A stretch of DNA of 64,000 nucleotides from Nitrospina sp. Its GTDB lineage: Bacteria; Nitrospinota; Nitrospinia; Nitrospinales; VA-1. The position numbers and the translations under genes are program-made. Of the stretch, positions 1 to 8,005 are shown in pieces. The stretch's first letter is position 1; the number at the start of each line of letters is the position of its first letter. Below the pieces are notes generated by a model, which saw only the letters and a program-made list of their open reading frames with translations, was not told where the DNA came from and searched no databases. The stretch covers positions 58,688 through 122,687 of the forward strand of contig JABIAY010000059.1 in the NCBI GenBank assembly GCA_018653085.1. The letters are read 5' to 3'.

Positions 1-2
1 TC

Positions 3-2201
3 CATAAAGGATACTACTCCGTAGCAACCATTGACGGGGGGGATGATACCGGCTATTACGCCTTCCTCCGCTCCATATTTTTTGATGGCGACCTGGATTT
101 TTTTAACGAACTTCGTTATGCCCATTCCGAGAAACTCATGCCAACCGGCTATGTTTTCAACAACTGGCAAATGGGACAGGCACTTTTGTTTCTGCCGTTT
201 TTTATCGTCGGGCATTTGTTGGCACTTCTTTATCAGGGCCTGGGCTACCCCATTTCGGTGGACGGTTATTCTGCCCCTTATTACCTTGCTACCGCTGTGG
301 CTTCGGTCACTTTTTTGTTTGCCGGTTTGATTCTGGTTTTCAAAACTCTGCATTCTTTCATTGATAAGCGTTTCGCTCTGCTGGTCACACTTTCTATCTG
401 GCTGGCCTCGCCACTGCTTTATTTTTCGTTCATTCGCCAGCGTATGGCCCATACCAGCGAGTTTTTCCTGGCCGCTGTTCTGATATTTGCCTGGACCCAT
501 TTTCGTCCGCTAGCCGTGGAGGCAATGAAGAAGAGCTTGTTGAGCGAAGGATTGCCAGCCGATAAAAGCCAGGGTCTGTGTCCCATGGTGACTTGCTATG
601 CCTTGTTAGGGGCTTTGCTTGGGTTCCTTTGCATGACGAGGGTGATCAATATCGCATTTTTTGCTTTGTTTGCGGTAGACCTGTTATGGAGTTTCCGTTT
701 GAGCTGGAAATCCAAACCGGCAGTGGTTGCTAGAAAAGCATTTGTGCTGGGTGCGGCAGGATTGGGCGGATTTTTTCTGGTCATGCTTCCGCAAATAATT
801 TGTTGGAACCAGTTGAACGGCATGCCTTTTCCACCACGGCATATGAAATTTGCCGGAGAGGGTTTATCCGGCATCTCTTTATTGCCTCTGCTTGAAAATG
901 CGTGGACCCTGTTTTTTTCCGGTAAATGGGGGTTGGTGTTTTCCATGCCTCTGGCCGTGATGGGACTGATCGGATTATTTCTCAAAAATGAATGGCTGAA
1001 GGAAATTCGCCCCGGTTTGCTGGCCTATCTGGCAGGGATTTTTGCCATTGTGATTTTGTACCCGGAAGATTCCGCTTCCTACGGGCACAGGCACCTGATC
1101 TCGGCACTGCCTGTTTTTGCATTGGGACTGGGTAATCTTATGTGGCGTATTTCAGAGAGCGCAAAAAAAAGCCAAGGCCAGTTACCTGCGGCGGTTCGCC
1201 GCTGGGGCTCGTGGATTGCCATCGCTGGGTGCTTGTCGGCGGTGTTGGCGCAATATTTCATGCTCATTCAATATAAGGTTACTTTGCCTTATAACCATCC
1301 GGAATTTACGTTAGAAGCTCTGGGGTCCACAGTGGAACTGATATCCAACCGTCCCGACCTGCTCCTTCGTTCGAGCAACTTTTTTAATATGCTTTCCCAT
1401 TCGCAATCCTGGGACTACCTCGATGGTTTGTTCCTTTTAGTGTTTCCGTTGTTTCAATTGGCGGCGCTGGTGGGTGTAGTGCTTCTCCTGAAAAGGATAG
1501 GCAGTGATTCTCGGTTTTGGAAGATAATTTTTACTCCAAAATTCATGCTGGGAAAGAGTGCGGTTGTCAGTATTTTATTACTGGTCACAGTTGTGATTTC
1601 TGCGCCTACGAAAACGCCATCCGAAATCAGTGCCCGGATAAAATATCAGCAGGCCATTAAAAATGGCGAGACGCTTTTAAGGAGCGGTAAAATAGAGGAA
1701 GCCAGAGCCGAGTACACCCAAGCCGCAGAAATGGTTCCTGAGGCCTGGAAACCTTATTTTATGTTAGGACAGACCTGGCAGGCCCGGGGCAGGATCGATG
1801 AAGCCAATGGTTTTTTTCGCAAGGTTTTGCTTTATAATCCGCATCACAGTTCAACTCTGGCCTTGTTGGGAAATAATTTGAAAAGGCAGGGCGAAACCGA
1901 AGATGCGGAAAAAATGTTGCGTTCCGCCATTCGTGCCTGGCCGTCGAACTTTCAGGCTTACGATTCCCTTGCTCAGGTTCTGGCGACTCAGGATAAACGT
2001 GAAGAGGCGATACGACTGCTCAATTATGCGGTGCAGATAAATCCCAATTATGGGCCGGGTCATCTTAATCTGGCGATGACGTATCATTCCCTTAACCGGG
2101 AGCAAAAAAGCAAGTATCATTTGGACCGGGCTCTGGCATTAGGGTTGGCGGGGCCTGTGGTCGAACAGGTTAAATCCATGATCTTTAAAACGCCCAAATA
2201 A
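3..2201 (+). CDS. GT39-like polytopic membrane protein with C-terminal TPR repeats (5' truncated)
   Basis: The reading frame is open from the window edge, so the start lies upstream; the first internal Met (138) is not the start. The 732 visible residues begin with an Asp-rich stretch (DGGDDTGYYAFLRS) followed by a long run of hydrophobic segments. This is the layout of GT39/PMT-type membrane glycosyltransferases, where luminal acidic residues near the first helix are catalytic. The last ~190 residues are hydrophilic and form three to four TPR-like helix pairs (for example 'EAWKPYFMLGQTWQARGR'). Glycosyl transfer from a lipid-linked sugar is inferred from the layout only. TPRs probably face the periplasm and bind partner proteins. 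It ends two bases before a small Lys-rich ORF. Confidence 0.7.
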   Translation, partial: HKGYYSVATIDGGDDTGYYAFLRSIFFDGDLDFFNELRYAHSEKLMPTGYVFNNWQMGQALLFLPFFIVGHLLALLYQGLGYPISVDGYSAPYYLATAVASVTFLFAGLILVFKTLHSFIDKRFALLVTLSIWLASPLLYFSFIRQRMAHTSEFFLAAVLIFAWTHFRPLAVEAMKKSLLSEGLPADKSQGLCPMVTCYALLGALLGFLCMTRVINIAFFALFAVDLLWSFRLSWKSKPAVVARKAFVLGAAGLGGFFLVMLPQIICWNQLNGMPFPPRHMKFAGEGLSGISLLPLLENAWTLFFSGKWGLVFSMPLAVMGLIGLFLKNEWLKEIRPGLLAYLAGIFAIVILYPEDSASYGHRHLISALPVFALGLGNLMWRISESAKKSQGQLPAAVRRWGSWIAIAGCLSAVLAQYFMLIQYKVTLPYNHPEFTLEALGSTVELISNRPDLLLRSSNFFNMLSHSQSWDYLDGLFLLVFPLFQLAALVGVVLLLKRIGSDSRFWKIIFTPKFMLGKSAVVSILLLVTVVISAPTKTPSEISARIKYQQAIKNGETLLRSGKIEEARAEYTQAAEMVPEAWKPYFMLGQTWQARGRIDEANGFFRKVLLYNPHHSSTLALLGNNLKRQGETEDAEKMLRSAIRAWPSNFQAYDSLAQVLATQDKREEAIRLLNYAVQINPNYGPGHLNLAMTYHSLNREQKSKYHLDRALALGLAGPVVEQVKSMIFKTPK

Positions 2202-2203
2202 CT

Positions 2204-2383
2204 ATGATTGACGAGATTGATTATTTTCCCAGAAGAGACCAGCATAATAAAAAGAAAAAGACGGATTCAGGCTGGGGCGACCTTAAAAAGCAAAAATCGG
2301 AACAGGACGCCAAAATCCAGGACGAAAAGCAGAAAAGCGGCAAAAAACCTCCCCAAAAGCAGGAAAAATCCCCCGAAAAATAA
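2204..2383 (+). CDS. Small Lys/Gln-rich hydrophilic protein, 59 aa
   Basis: A 59-residue frame starts with ATG two bases after the stop of the TPR membrane protein and ends TAATAG. The product begins MIDEIDYFPRRDQ and then becomes almost entirely Lys, Gln, Glu, Asp and Pro. It has no signal peptide or membrane segment. Tight spacing suggests translational coupling with the upstream gene. A longer overlapping frame (2208-2444) has an Arg/Pro-biased translation and looks like a shadow. Function is unknown; such basic, disordered tails sometimes bind RNA or acidic partners, but nothing here shows that. Confidence 0.5.
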   Translation: MIDEIDYFPRRDQHNKKKKTDSGWGDLKKQKSEQDAKIQDEKQKSGKKPPQKQEKSPEK

Positions 2384-2465
2384 TAGTTTTACCGGTTTGG
2401 AGAGAAATCCCTCTCCTGCTATAATACCTCCTTTCCAATTTTAATTTCTACATGATAGGAGCGGG

Positions 2466-3860
2466 ATGACGATGGGTATTCCTTTTAAATTTCCTAAAAA
2501 CACATGCGGAGAATCTCCGCTCGCAATTCGCAATAACTTTAACTGGCTATCAACCGTTTTTCTCGGCTTAAGAAGTGCTTGCTCATTGCCCCCACGGCTA
2601 GTGGTTTGTTTTTTTGTGCTGGGATTCTTTTTATTCCCGGTCTTGGGGTTTGCGAGCGTGGTCGATGAAACGCTTGAGGGAGATGCAAAACGGGCTCTGG
2701 GAGAAATCCAGGCGGCCGAGCAGCATTACGACACGGCTCTCAAAATGGATCCGGGAAACTGGCGGGTCATGCGTGCTCTGGCTGAAGTCAGGTTCCAGTT
2801 AAAAAAATACGAAGAAACCAAACAATTGGTGGACGGTATTCTGGCCATGGAAGTGATCAAGCGCAATACAGTTCTGGTCACAGTTGAGGGTGACCCCGAA
2901 CCGTTCGAGGCGGAAATTGTCGATGAAAGAGTCATCACCCCTGATAACGGTAAAAACAATATGAGAAACTATGTGGACGGGGAAGCCAAAAAACCCATCC
3001 CGCATTACCGGCTGTTCAACGTGAAGACAGGCAAAATGCTCCTCATCCCGCACAAGAACGCCAAGGTTAAATATCAAGGGGTTCCTACCAGAATCTATGC
3101 TTATGTGCAGGAACTGCATGCCAAAGTTGAAAATAAATTAATCAGCATGGCCGGGACCAAGGGTCCGGTAGAGATGATGGCACTCAAAGGCGGTTGCTTT
3201 AAAATGGGTAGCGACAAGGGTGCTCTATCCGAACAGCCGGTACATCAGGTCTGCTTGAAACCATTTAAAATGGATAAATACGAAGTGAGCCAAAGTGATT
3301 TTCAGGCCACGATGGGGCACAATCCTGCCCAGTTTAAAGGTGCGGACCGGCCCGTTGAAATGGTCACCTGGCATGAAGCGGAAGAGTATTGCAGGAAATC
3401 CAATAAACGCCTGCCAACTGAATCCGAATGGGAGTATGCCGTACGTGGCGGAACAAATACGGCCTATTACTGGGGCAACGAATTTGATGCTACCAAATCC
3501 AATTTTTGTGACCGTTCCTGTTCCCGCAACCTTCGCGCTAAAAATAGTTCGGATGGGTTCGAATACACGGCTCCGGTCGGTTCGTTTCCGGCTAATCCGT
3601 TTGGACTCCATGATATGGTCGGCAATGTCAACGAATGGGTGTCTGACTGGTTCGAGGAAAGGGCTTATGTGAATAGCCCGAAAGACAATCCTCAGGGTCC
3701 CGTGCGCGATAGCCGTGATGGTCGGCGTGGTGGTGGCACTCAAAAAGTCTATAGAGGCGGAGCCTGGCAAACCGATGCGGACAGCCAACGCTCTGCATGG
3801 CGAAAAGGATTCGAAACCGACTATCGTCTGGACGGCACTGGCTTTCGCTGCGCTCTCTAG
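2466..3860 (+). CDS. Exported TPR + formylglycine-generating-enzyme (SUMF1/FGE) domain protein
   Basis: The 464 aa product has a hydrophobic export segment near residues 43-62, a TPR-like helical section (about 70-120), a linker, and an FGE-sulfatase domain from about 205 to the end. The domain has the usual 'KGGCFKMGS', 'LPTESEWEYAVRGG', 'GLHDMVGNVNEW' and 'YRGGAW' blocks. True FGEs oxidise a sulfatase Cys, but most bacterial relatives of this type are non-catalytic or have other roles, so sulfatase activation is not claimed. AGGAG lies just before ATG 2466; ATG 2472 is also possible. The 42 residues before the export segment are odd and include a copy of a dispersed repeat (2583-2608), so a TTG near 2584 might be the original start. 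Confidence 0.75.
   Translation: MTMGIPFKFPKNTCGESPLAIRNNFNWLSTVFLGLRSACSLPPRLVVCFFVLGFFLFPVLGFASVVDETLEGDAKRALGEIQAAEQHYDTALKMDPGNWRVMRALAEVRFQLKKYEETKQLVDGILAMEVIKRNTVLVTVEGDPEPFEAEIVDERVITPDNGKNNMRNYVDGEAKKPIPHYRLFNVKTGKMLLIPHKNAKVKYQGVPTRIYAYVQELHAKVENKLISMAGTKGPVEMMALKGGCFKMGSDKGALSEQPVHQVCLKPFKMDKYEVSQSDFQATMGHNPAQFKGADRPVEMVTWHEAEEYCRKSNKRLPTESEWEYAVRGGTNTAYYWGNEFDATKSNFCDRSCSRNLRAKNSSDGFEYTAPVGSFPANPFGLHDMVGNVNEWVSDWFEERAYVNSPKDNPQGPVRDSRDGRRGGGTQKVYRGGAWQTDADSQRSAWRKGFETDYRLDGTGFRCAL
2583..2608 (+). repeat. Partial REP-like copy inside the FGE gene leader
   Basis: CATTGCCCCCACGGCTAGTGG resembles the dispersed element and encodes the 'LPPRLVV' residues just before the export helix. 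Confidence 0.5.
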
Positions 3861-3867
3861 CGAGAGG

Positions 3868-3900
3868 GGCAATGCAGTGCTGGCCCCACGCCTAGTGGTG
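3868..3900 (+). repeat. REP-like dispersed element, plus orientation
   Basis: GGGCAATGCAGTGCTGGCCCC then ACGCCTAGTGG, just after the FGE stop and before the ligase stop on the other strand. It matches 38627-38665 in the opposite orientation almost base for base. Confidence 0.85.
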
Positions 3901-3901
3901 C

Positions 3902-5416
3902 CTAGCGGAGCTCTGATTTCAAGATTTTCCCAGTGGCGGTTTTTGGCAGGGACTCCATAAACTGAAACATATCGGGGGTCATGAAGGCGGGAAGCTTCTG
4001 TCGGCAAAAACTCTTGAGTTCCTGCTCAGTTGCATCGGTGTCTTGCCGTAAAACAACGCAGACTTTCACTTTTTCTCCTATCCGTTCATCGGCAATACCC
4101 ACCGCTGCCACTTCCGCAATTGCGGGATGGCCCATCAGCGCGTTTTCAATCGCCAGCGGAGATACGTTTTCCCCGGCACGAATGATGAGGTCTTTCTTCC
4201 TGCCGGCGGAAATAAACAGTCGGCCCTTTTCATCCAAATGACCCAAGTCTCCTGTTCTCAGCCAGCCATCGGCAGACAGGGTTTCGGCAGTTTCCTCAGG
4301 CTTGTTCCAGTAGCCTTTCATTATCGTTACGCCACGCACTCGAATTTCTCCGACTTCTCCCTGTGCGACCTGCTTTCCGGAATCGTCCACAATATCCAAT
4401 TCGACATTTGGCAGGACGGGGCCGACGGAGCCCGGCACACTGCCGTCTTTCATCGTATTCACAGCGATCACCGGCGAAGTTTCGGTCAGGCCGTAACCTT
4501 CGATGACGGTGACGCCCAATCCTTCTTCAACTTTTTTCAGCAGGGCTTCCGGCAGAGACGCGCCGCCTGAAATGCAATAGCGCAGGGAAGAAACGTCATA
4601 CCCGCCACGGGCGTAAAGCTCCACCAAAAATGAATAAATAGTCGGCACCAATGGCAGGATTGTGGCCTTATGTTGGGCGATGGACGCCAGGATGGATTTG
4701 GGTTGAAACTGTTTGAGCAAAATGAGCGTGGCTCCAGTACGCAATAGCACCAGGGCAATGATGTTGCCAAACGAATGAAACAGGGGCAGGGCGAGGATCA
4801 CCTTGTCTTCAGGAGTGAAATGTAGATGCTCTAAAAACCCGGTGCCGTTGGCATCAAACTGGCTTTCATCAAGCATGACGCCTTTGGGTTTCGCAGTCGT
4901 GCCGGAAGTGTAGAGGATCACATCGGGGAGGCTTTCGCCTCTTTCATGTTTCGTAACAGAACCGCCGGGTGTGCCTGCCGCCAGAAACTCATCCCAGCGC
5001 AGGGTTCCTTCGCCTACTTGATCCGGATCAGCCGGGCCAATAAGAATTTTGTTGGTAAAGAATTGGAAGAAGGGAGCGACCTCCGGTTTGACAAAAACGG
5101 AATCGACTATCAGAGTATCGATTCCGGCATCCTGAGTGATGTAGACCAGGTCTTCCGGTTTTAAAAGAAAGTTGAAGGGGATAACAGGAACGCCCTTGAG
5201 CAAGGCGGCGAAAAAAGCAATGAGATATTCCTTCTGGTTCAGGCACAGTAGGCCGATTTTGCTCTGGCTGTTGAGTTTGAGTCTGGACATTGCGCTGGCG
5301 AAACTTTCGATAGAAGAAACAAGTTCTCCATAAGTCAGGCAGGACTCCCCATCAATGACCGCAGGGTGAGACGGGTTCTCTTTCGCGTGCGCTTGCAAAT
5401 ACTGAAAAAAGGACAT
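3902..5416 (-). CDS. AMP-forming acyl-CoA synthetase / long-chain fatty acid-CoA ligase family
   Basis: A full-length (504 aa) member of the ANL adenylating family, which activates a carboxylate with ATP to an acyl-adenylate and then passes it to CoA. It has the P-loop-like motif TSGTTAKPKG (about 170-179), the A5 motif GYGLTETSPVI (about 310), the GWLRTGDLG block, and the C-terminal catalytic Lys in TATGK (about K497). No signal peptide, so cytoplasmic. The exact acid cannot be read; FadD-like or medium/long-chain substrates are most likely. It converges with the FGE gene. Its stop codon sits directly beside a dispersed repeat (about 3868-3900). Confidence 0.88.
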   Translation of the reverse strand: MSFFQYLQAHAKENPSHPAVIDGESCLTYGELVSSIESFASAMSRLKLNSQSKIGLLCLNQKEYLIAFFAALLKGVPVIPFNFLLKPEDLVYITQDAGIDTLIVDSVFVKPEVAPFFQFFTNKILIGPADPDQVGEGTLRWDEFLAAGTPGGSVTKHERGESLPDVILYTSGTTAKPKGVMLDESQFDANGTGFLEHLHFTPEDKVILALPLFHSFGNIIALVLLRTGATLILLKQFQPKSILASIAQHKATILPLVPTIYSFLVELYARGGYDVSSLRYCISGGASLPEALLKKVEEGLGVTVIEGYGLTETSPVIAVNTMKDGSVPGSVGPVLPNVELDIVDDSGKQVAQGEVGEIRVRGVTIMKGYWNKPEETAETLSADGWLRTGDLGHLDEKGRLFISAGRKKDLIIRAGENVSPLAIENALMGHPAIAEVAAVGIADERIGEKVKVCVVLRQDTDATEQELKSFCRQKLPAFMTPDMFQFMESLPKTATGKILKSELR

Positions 5417-5601
5417 TTTTTAAAGTTCCTGATTTGAGAAAATAATTTGACGACATTATACCCCTGTGGGGCACGTGTGGTATCCCCAACCATAAACTTC
5501 ATGCCCGGAACGGGTAAAAGCTGAGGAAGAATAACACGTATCCTACGCCAGGGTGCTCACTAAGCCGAGAAAACTCTTTGCTAGCCAGCAAAAGCTATTG
5601 C

Positions 5602-6510
5602 TTACTGCCCGTGGCGGCTCGCCACCCAGCGGACGAAGAAGCCGTTGGGCAGGTTGAGTCCGGTTGACGTATCGGGAATGAACATTTCTCCTGTCTCGAA
5701 GGTCCCTGTTTTGCAGGGTGGGAGATAGGTTCTGAGCATATTTTCGAGGGTCAGGGCGGAAAAACCGGGCGAATGTGTGGTGAAAAGCAGAAATGCCGGT
5801 GAATCGCTGAGGATGTTCTGGCAGGCTTCCATGAACTCGGACAGCTTGTTTTCGATATTCCAGACCTCTCCTCCAGGTCCTCTGCCAAAAGAGGGCGGGT
5901 CCATGATGATCGCATCGTATTTTTTTCCGCGTCTATGTTCTCTCAGCATATATTTCATGGCGTCATCGACAATCCAGCGCACCGGTTTATCCCCCAGCCC
6001 GGAAAGTTCCAGGTTGTTTTTGGCCCAGGTGACTGAGGCCTTGGAGGCATCAATATGGGTGACATGAGCCCCGCCAGAGGCCGCCGCAATGGTGCTGGCA
6101 CCGGTATAGCCAAAAACATTAAGTACTTGTATTTTTGTGCCGTTAAGCTGTTTAAGCTGATCCATGATCCACAGCCAATTCAGGGCTTGTTCGGGGAAAA
6201 TCCCGATATGGCCGAATCCTGTGGGTTGAATTTTGAAGACGAGGTGGCGGAACTGAATTTTCCATCCATCCTTAGGGAGCTGGGTGAAAAATTTCCATTC
6301 GCCGCCTGTTTCTTTGCCTTTGAAATATTTATATTCTCCTTCGGCCTTTTCCCATTCGTCAGGGGGAAGGGACTTGGGCCAGATGGCCTGAGGCGCAGGG
6401 CGGATGAAACGGTGTGGGCCAAGTTGCTCCAGCTTTTGAAATGCTCCGGTATCCAGCAACTTGTAGTCGAACTGGTCGAGCGGATAGTTTTCAGATGGCG
6501 AGTGGCTCAT
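5602..6510 (-). CDS. Class I SAM-dependent methyltransferase, RlmI/RlmK-like (COG1092 type)
   Basis: The 302 aa protein has a C-terminal Rossmann methyltransferase fold with motif I 'LNVFGYTGASTIAAASGG', an acidic residue in 'THIDASKASV', and motif IV 'IMDPPSFGRG' (about residue 205). This pattern matches the RlmI-type 23S rRNA methyltransferase superfamily, but the N-terminal PUA domain of RlmI is absent or strongly changed. The substrate (rRNA, other RNA or protein) therefore cannot be stated. Divergent from the RND adaptor gene. No export signal. Confidence 0.8.
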   Translation of the reverse strand: MSHSPSENYPLDQFDYKLLDTGAFQKLEQLGPHRFIRPAPQAIWPKSLPPDEWEKAEGEYKYFKGKETGGEWKFFTQLPKDGWKIQFRHLVFKIQPTGFGHIGIFPEQALNWLWIMDQLKQLNGTKIQVLNVFGYTGASTIAAASGGAHVTHIDASKASVTWAKNNLELSGLGDKPVRWIVDDAMKYMLREHRRGKKYDAIIMDPPSFGRGPGGEVWNIENKLSEFMEACQNILSDSPAFLLFTTHSPGFSALTLENMLRTYLPPCKTGTFETGEMFIPDTSTGLNLPNGFFVRWVASRHGQ

Positions 6511-6661
6511 GAATGTGATAATTCTATAAGATTATTATTTCAAAGAGATCTCTATTTATTCGGTAACTTGCTCTAAGGCAACTCGCAGCCTTTATAAAAT
6601 AAAGGCCGCTCATGGCCAAAAGCAATTTTTAGAGATGCTCTCAATTCTTTACTGCTAAAGA

Positions 6662-8005
6662 ATGCCCTATTTGGAGGGGGATTATATCAGAATTTTGTTT
6701 CACAGATTAAATCAGTCTGTTCTCCCATTACTATTTTTGACACTGGTCTCCTGCTCTTCTTCCGAAGATGATGTCCAGCCGATAAAAAAGAGAGAATTCG
6801 CGCTCCCGGTCCAGATAGGGAAAATCGTTCGCATGAATGTGGCGGACGAAGTGCGCGCGGTAGGAAATGTCCAGGCCGAGAAGAGGGTGGTGGTCAATTC
6901 GGAAGTGCGCGGAAAAATTACCCGGATCGCGGTTGAAGAAGGCATGAAGGTGAAGGCCGGGGATTTGCTGGCGCAGATTGATCCCAGGGAATTTGAATTG
7001 GTTCATGAAAGATTGCGTGCCGATCTCACATCCATGCAAAAGGAATATCAGAAAGCCCAGGGAGGATTACGCCCGGAAGACAAGCAGAGGCTGGAAGCCA
7101 GAATGCATGCCGATGAAAGTGCCTTGAACCTGACTAATATTGAATTGAACCGTACCCAAAACCTGGTGGCGCAAAAGGTCTTGTCGCAATCGGCACTCGA
7201 CTCTGCCAAAGATAAGGTCCGTCAGGCCGATGAGTCTTTGAAGGCCAGCAAGGCGGAGCTGGCCGCCGGGATGAAAGCCCGCAGTGAAGATATTGAAAAA
7301 CTCGAGTCGGATATGCAGGCGATCCGTAAACGGGTCGCAGTGGCAAAACTGAACCTTTCAAAGGTAAATGTCAAAGCTCCTTTCGCAGGGGTTATCATCG
7401 CCAAGGAGATTGAGCAAGGTGCGTTTGCCGAGGCGGGAACCCCCATCGTACGAATGATTGGTTCCTCCCGTTTGAAAGCGGTTCTGGAAATGCCGCAGAG
7501 CCACAGGAATAAATTAAAAAAACTCAAGGGCGCGAGGTTTATGGCTCGGGAACTGGGCTTGAAGTTTGAACAGAATAAAAACCTCCAGAGGCTCATCCGG
7601 GTTATTCCCGATGCGAACATTTTCTCCGGCAATATCAAGGTGCAAATCGATTTGCCCGATCCCAACTCTTCTTTGTTCCCCGGACTGACATTGGAAAGCA
7701 CGTTGAATTTTGGGATGCGTAAAAATGTGTTGCATGTCCCGGCGGTATCCCTGGTCATTTCCGAGAAGGGGACGGTTGTCTATGTTGTCAAAGATGGCAA
7801 AGCCCATCGTGTTCCGGTCAAGGCTTTTAAGGAGCGGGATGATTTTGTCGAGATCGAAGATTTAACTCACCAGTTAAAGCCGGAAACGGATCTCATTCTG
7901 CGAGGCTCCGGTGCGGTATTCCCAGGGGTGAAAGTATTTATCACGAACCTGGAACCGAAATCGAAAGACGGTAAGCCAGCTCCTGCAAAAACTTCGGGGA
8001 CCTGA
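6662..8005 (+). CDS. RND efflux periplasmic adaptor lipoprotein (HlyD/AcrA family)
   Basis: The 447 aa product carries a lipobox (LVSC, Cys31), a lipoyl/barrel-sandwich half-motif (VNSEVRGKITRIAVEEG), a long alpha-helical hairpin rich in Lys/Glu/Ala (about 120-225), the second lipoyl half (VKAPFAGVIIAKEIEQG), and a beta-barrel/membrane-proximal domain. It should bridge the inner-membrane pump encoded next to an outer-membrane channel. Its stop overlaps the pump start (TGATG), so the two are translated together. GGAGGGGG follows ATG 6662, so TTG 6695, closer to the signal peptide, is an alternative start. No TolC-like gene is in the window. Confidence 0.9.
   Translation: MPYLEGDYIRILFHRLNQSVLPLLFLTLVSCSSSEDDVQPIKKREFALPVQIGKIVRMNVADEVRAVGNVQAEKRVVVNSEVRGKITRIAVEEGMKVKAGDLLAQIDPREFELVHERLRADLTSMQKEYQKAQGGLRPEDKQRLEARMHADESALNLTNIELNRTQNLVAQKVLSQSALDSAKDKVRQADESLKASKAELAAGMKARSEDIEKLESDMQAIRKRVAVAKLNLSKVNVKAPFAGVIIAKEIEQGAFAEAGTPIVRMIGSSRLKAVLEMPQSHRNKLKKLKGARFMARELGLKFEQNKNLQRLIRVIPDANIFSGNIKVQIDLPDPNSSLFPGLTLESTLNFGMRKNVLHVPAVSLVISEKGTVVYVVKDGKAHRVPVKAFKERDDFVEIEDLTHQLKPETDLILRGSGAVFPGVKVFITNLEPKSKDGKPAPAKTSGT

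Noticed and set aside
2208..2444. 78-codon Arg/Lys/Pro frame
   Set aside because: Overlaps the better-placed 59-codon frame at 2204, which starts right after the previous stop and has a more natural composition.
3225..4007. Minus-strand 260-codon frame
   Set aside because: Opposite the FGE gene, which has clear domain motifs; the translation shows none.
6055..6576. Plus-strand 173-codon frame
   Set aside because: Lies antisense to the RlmI-like methyltransferase, whose motifs are clear.
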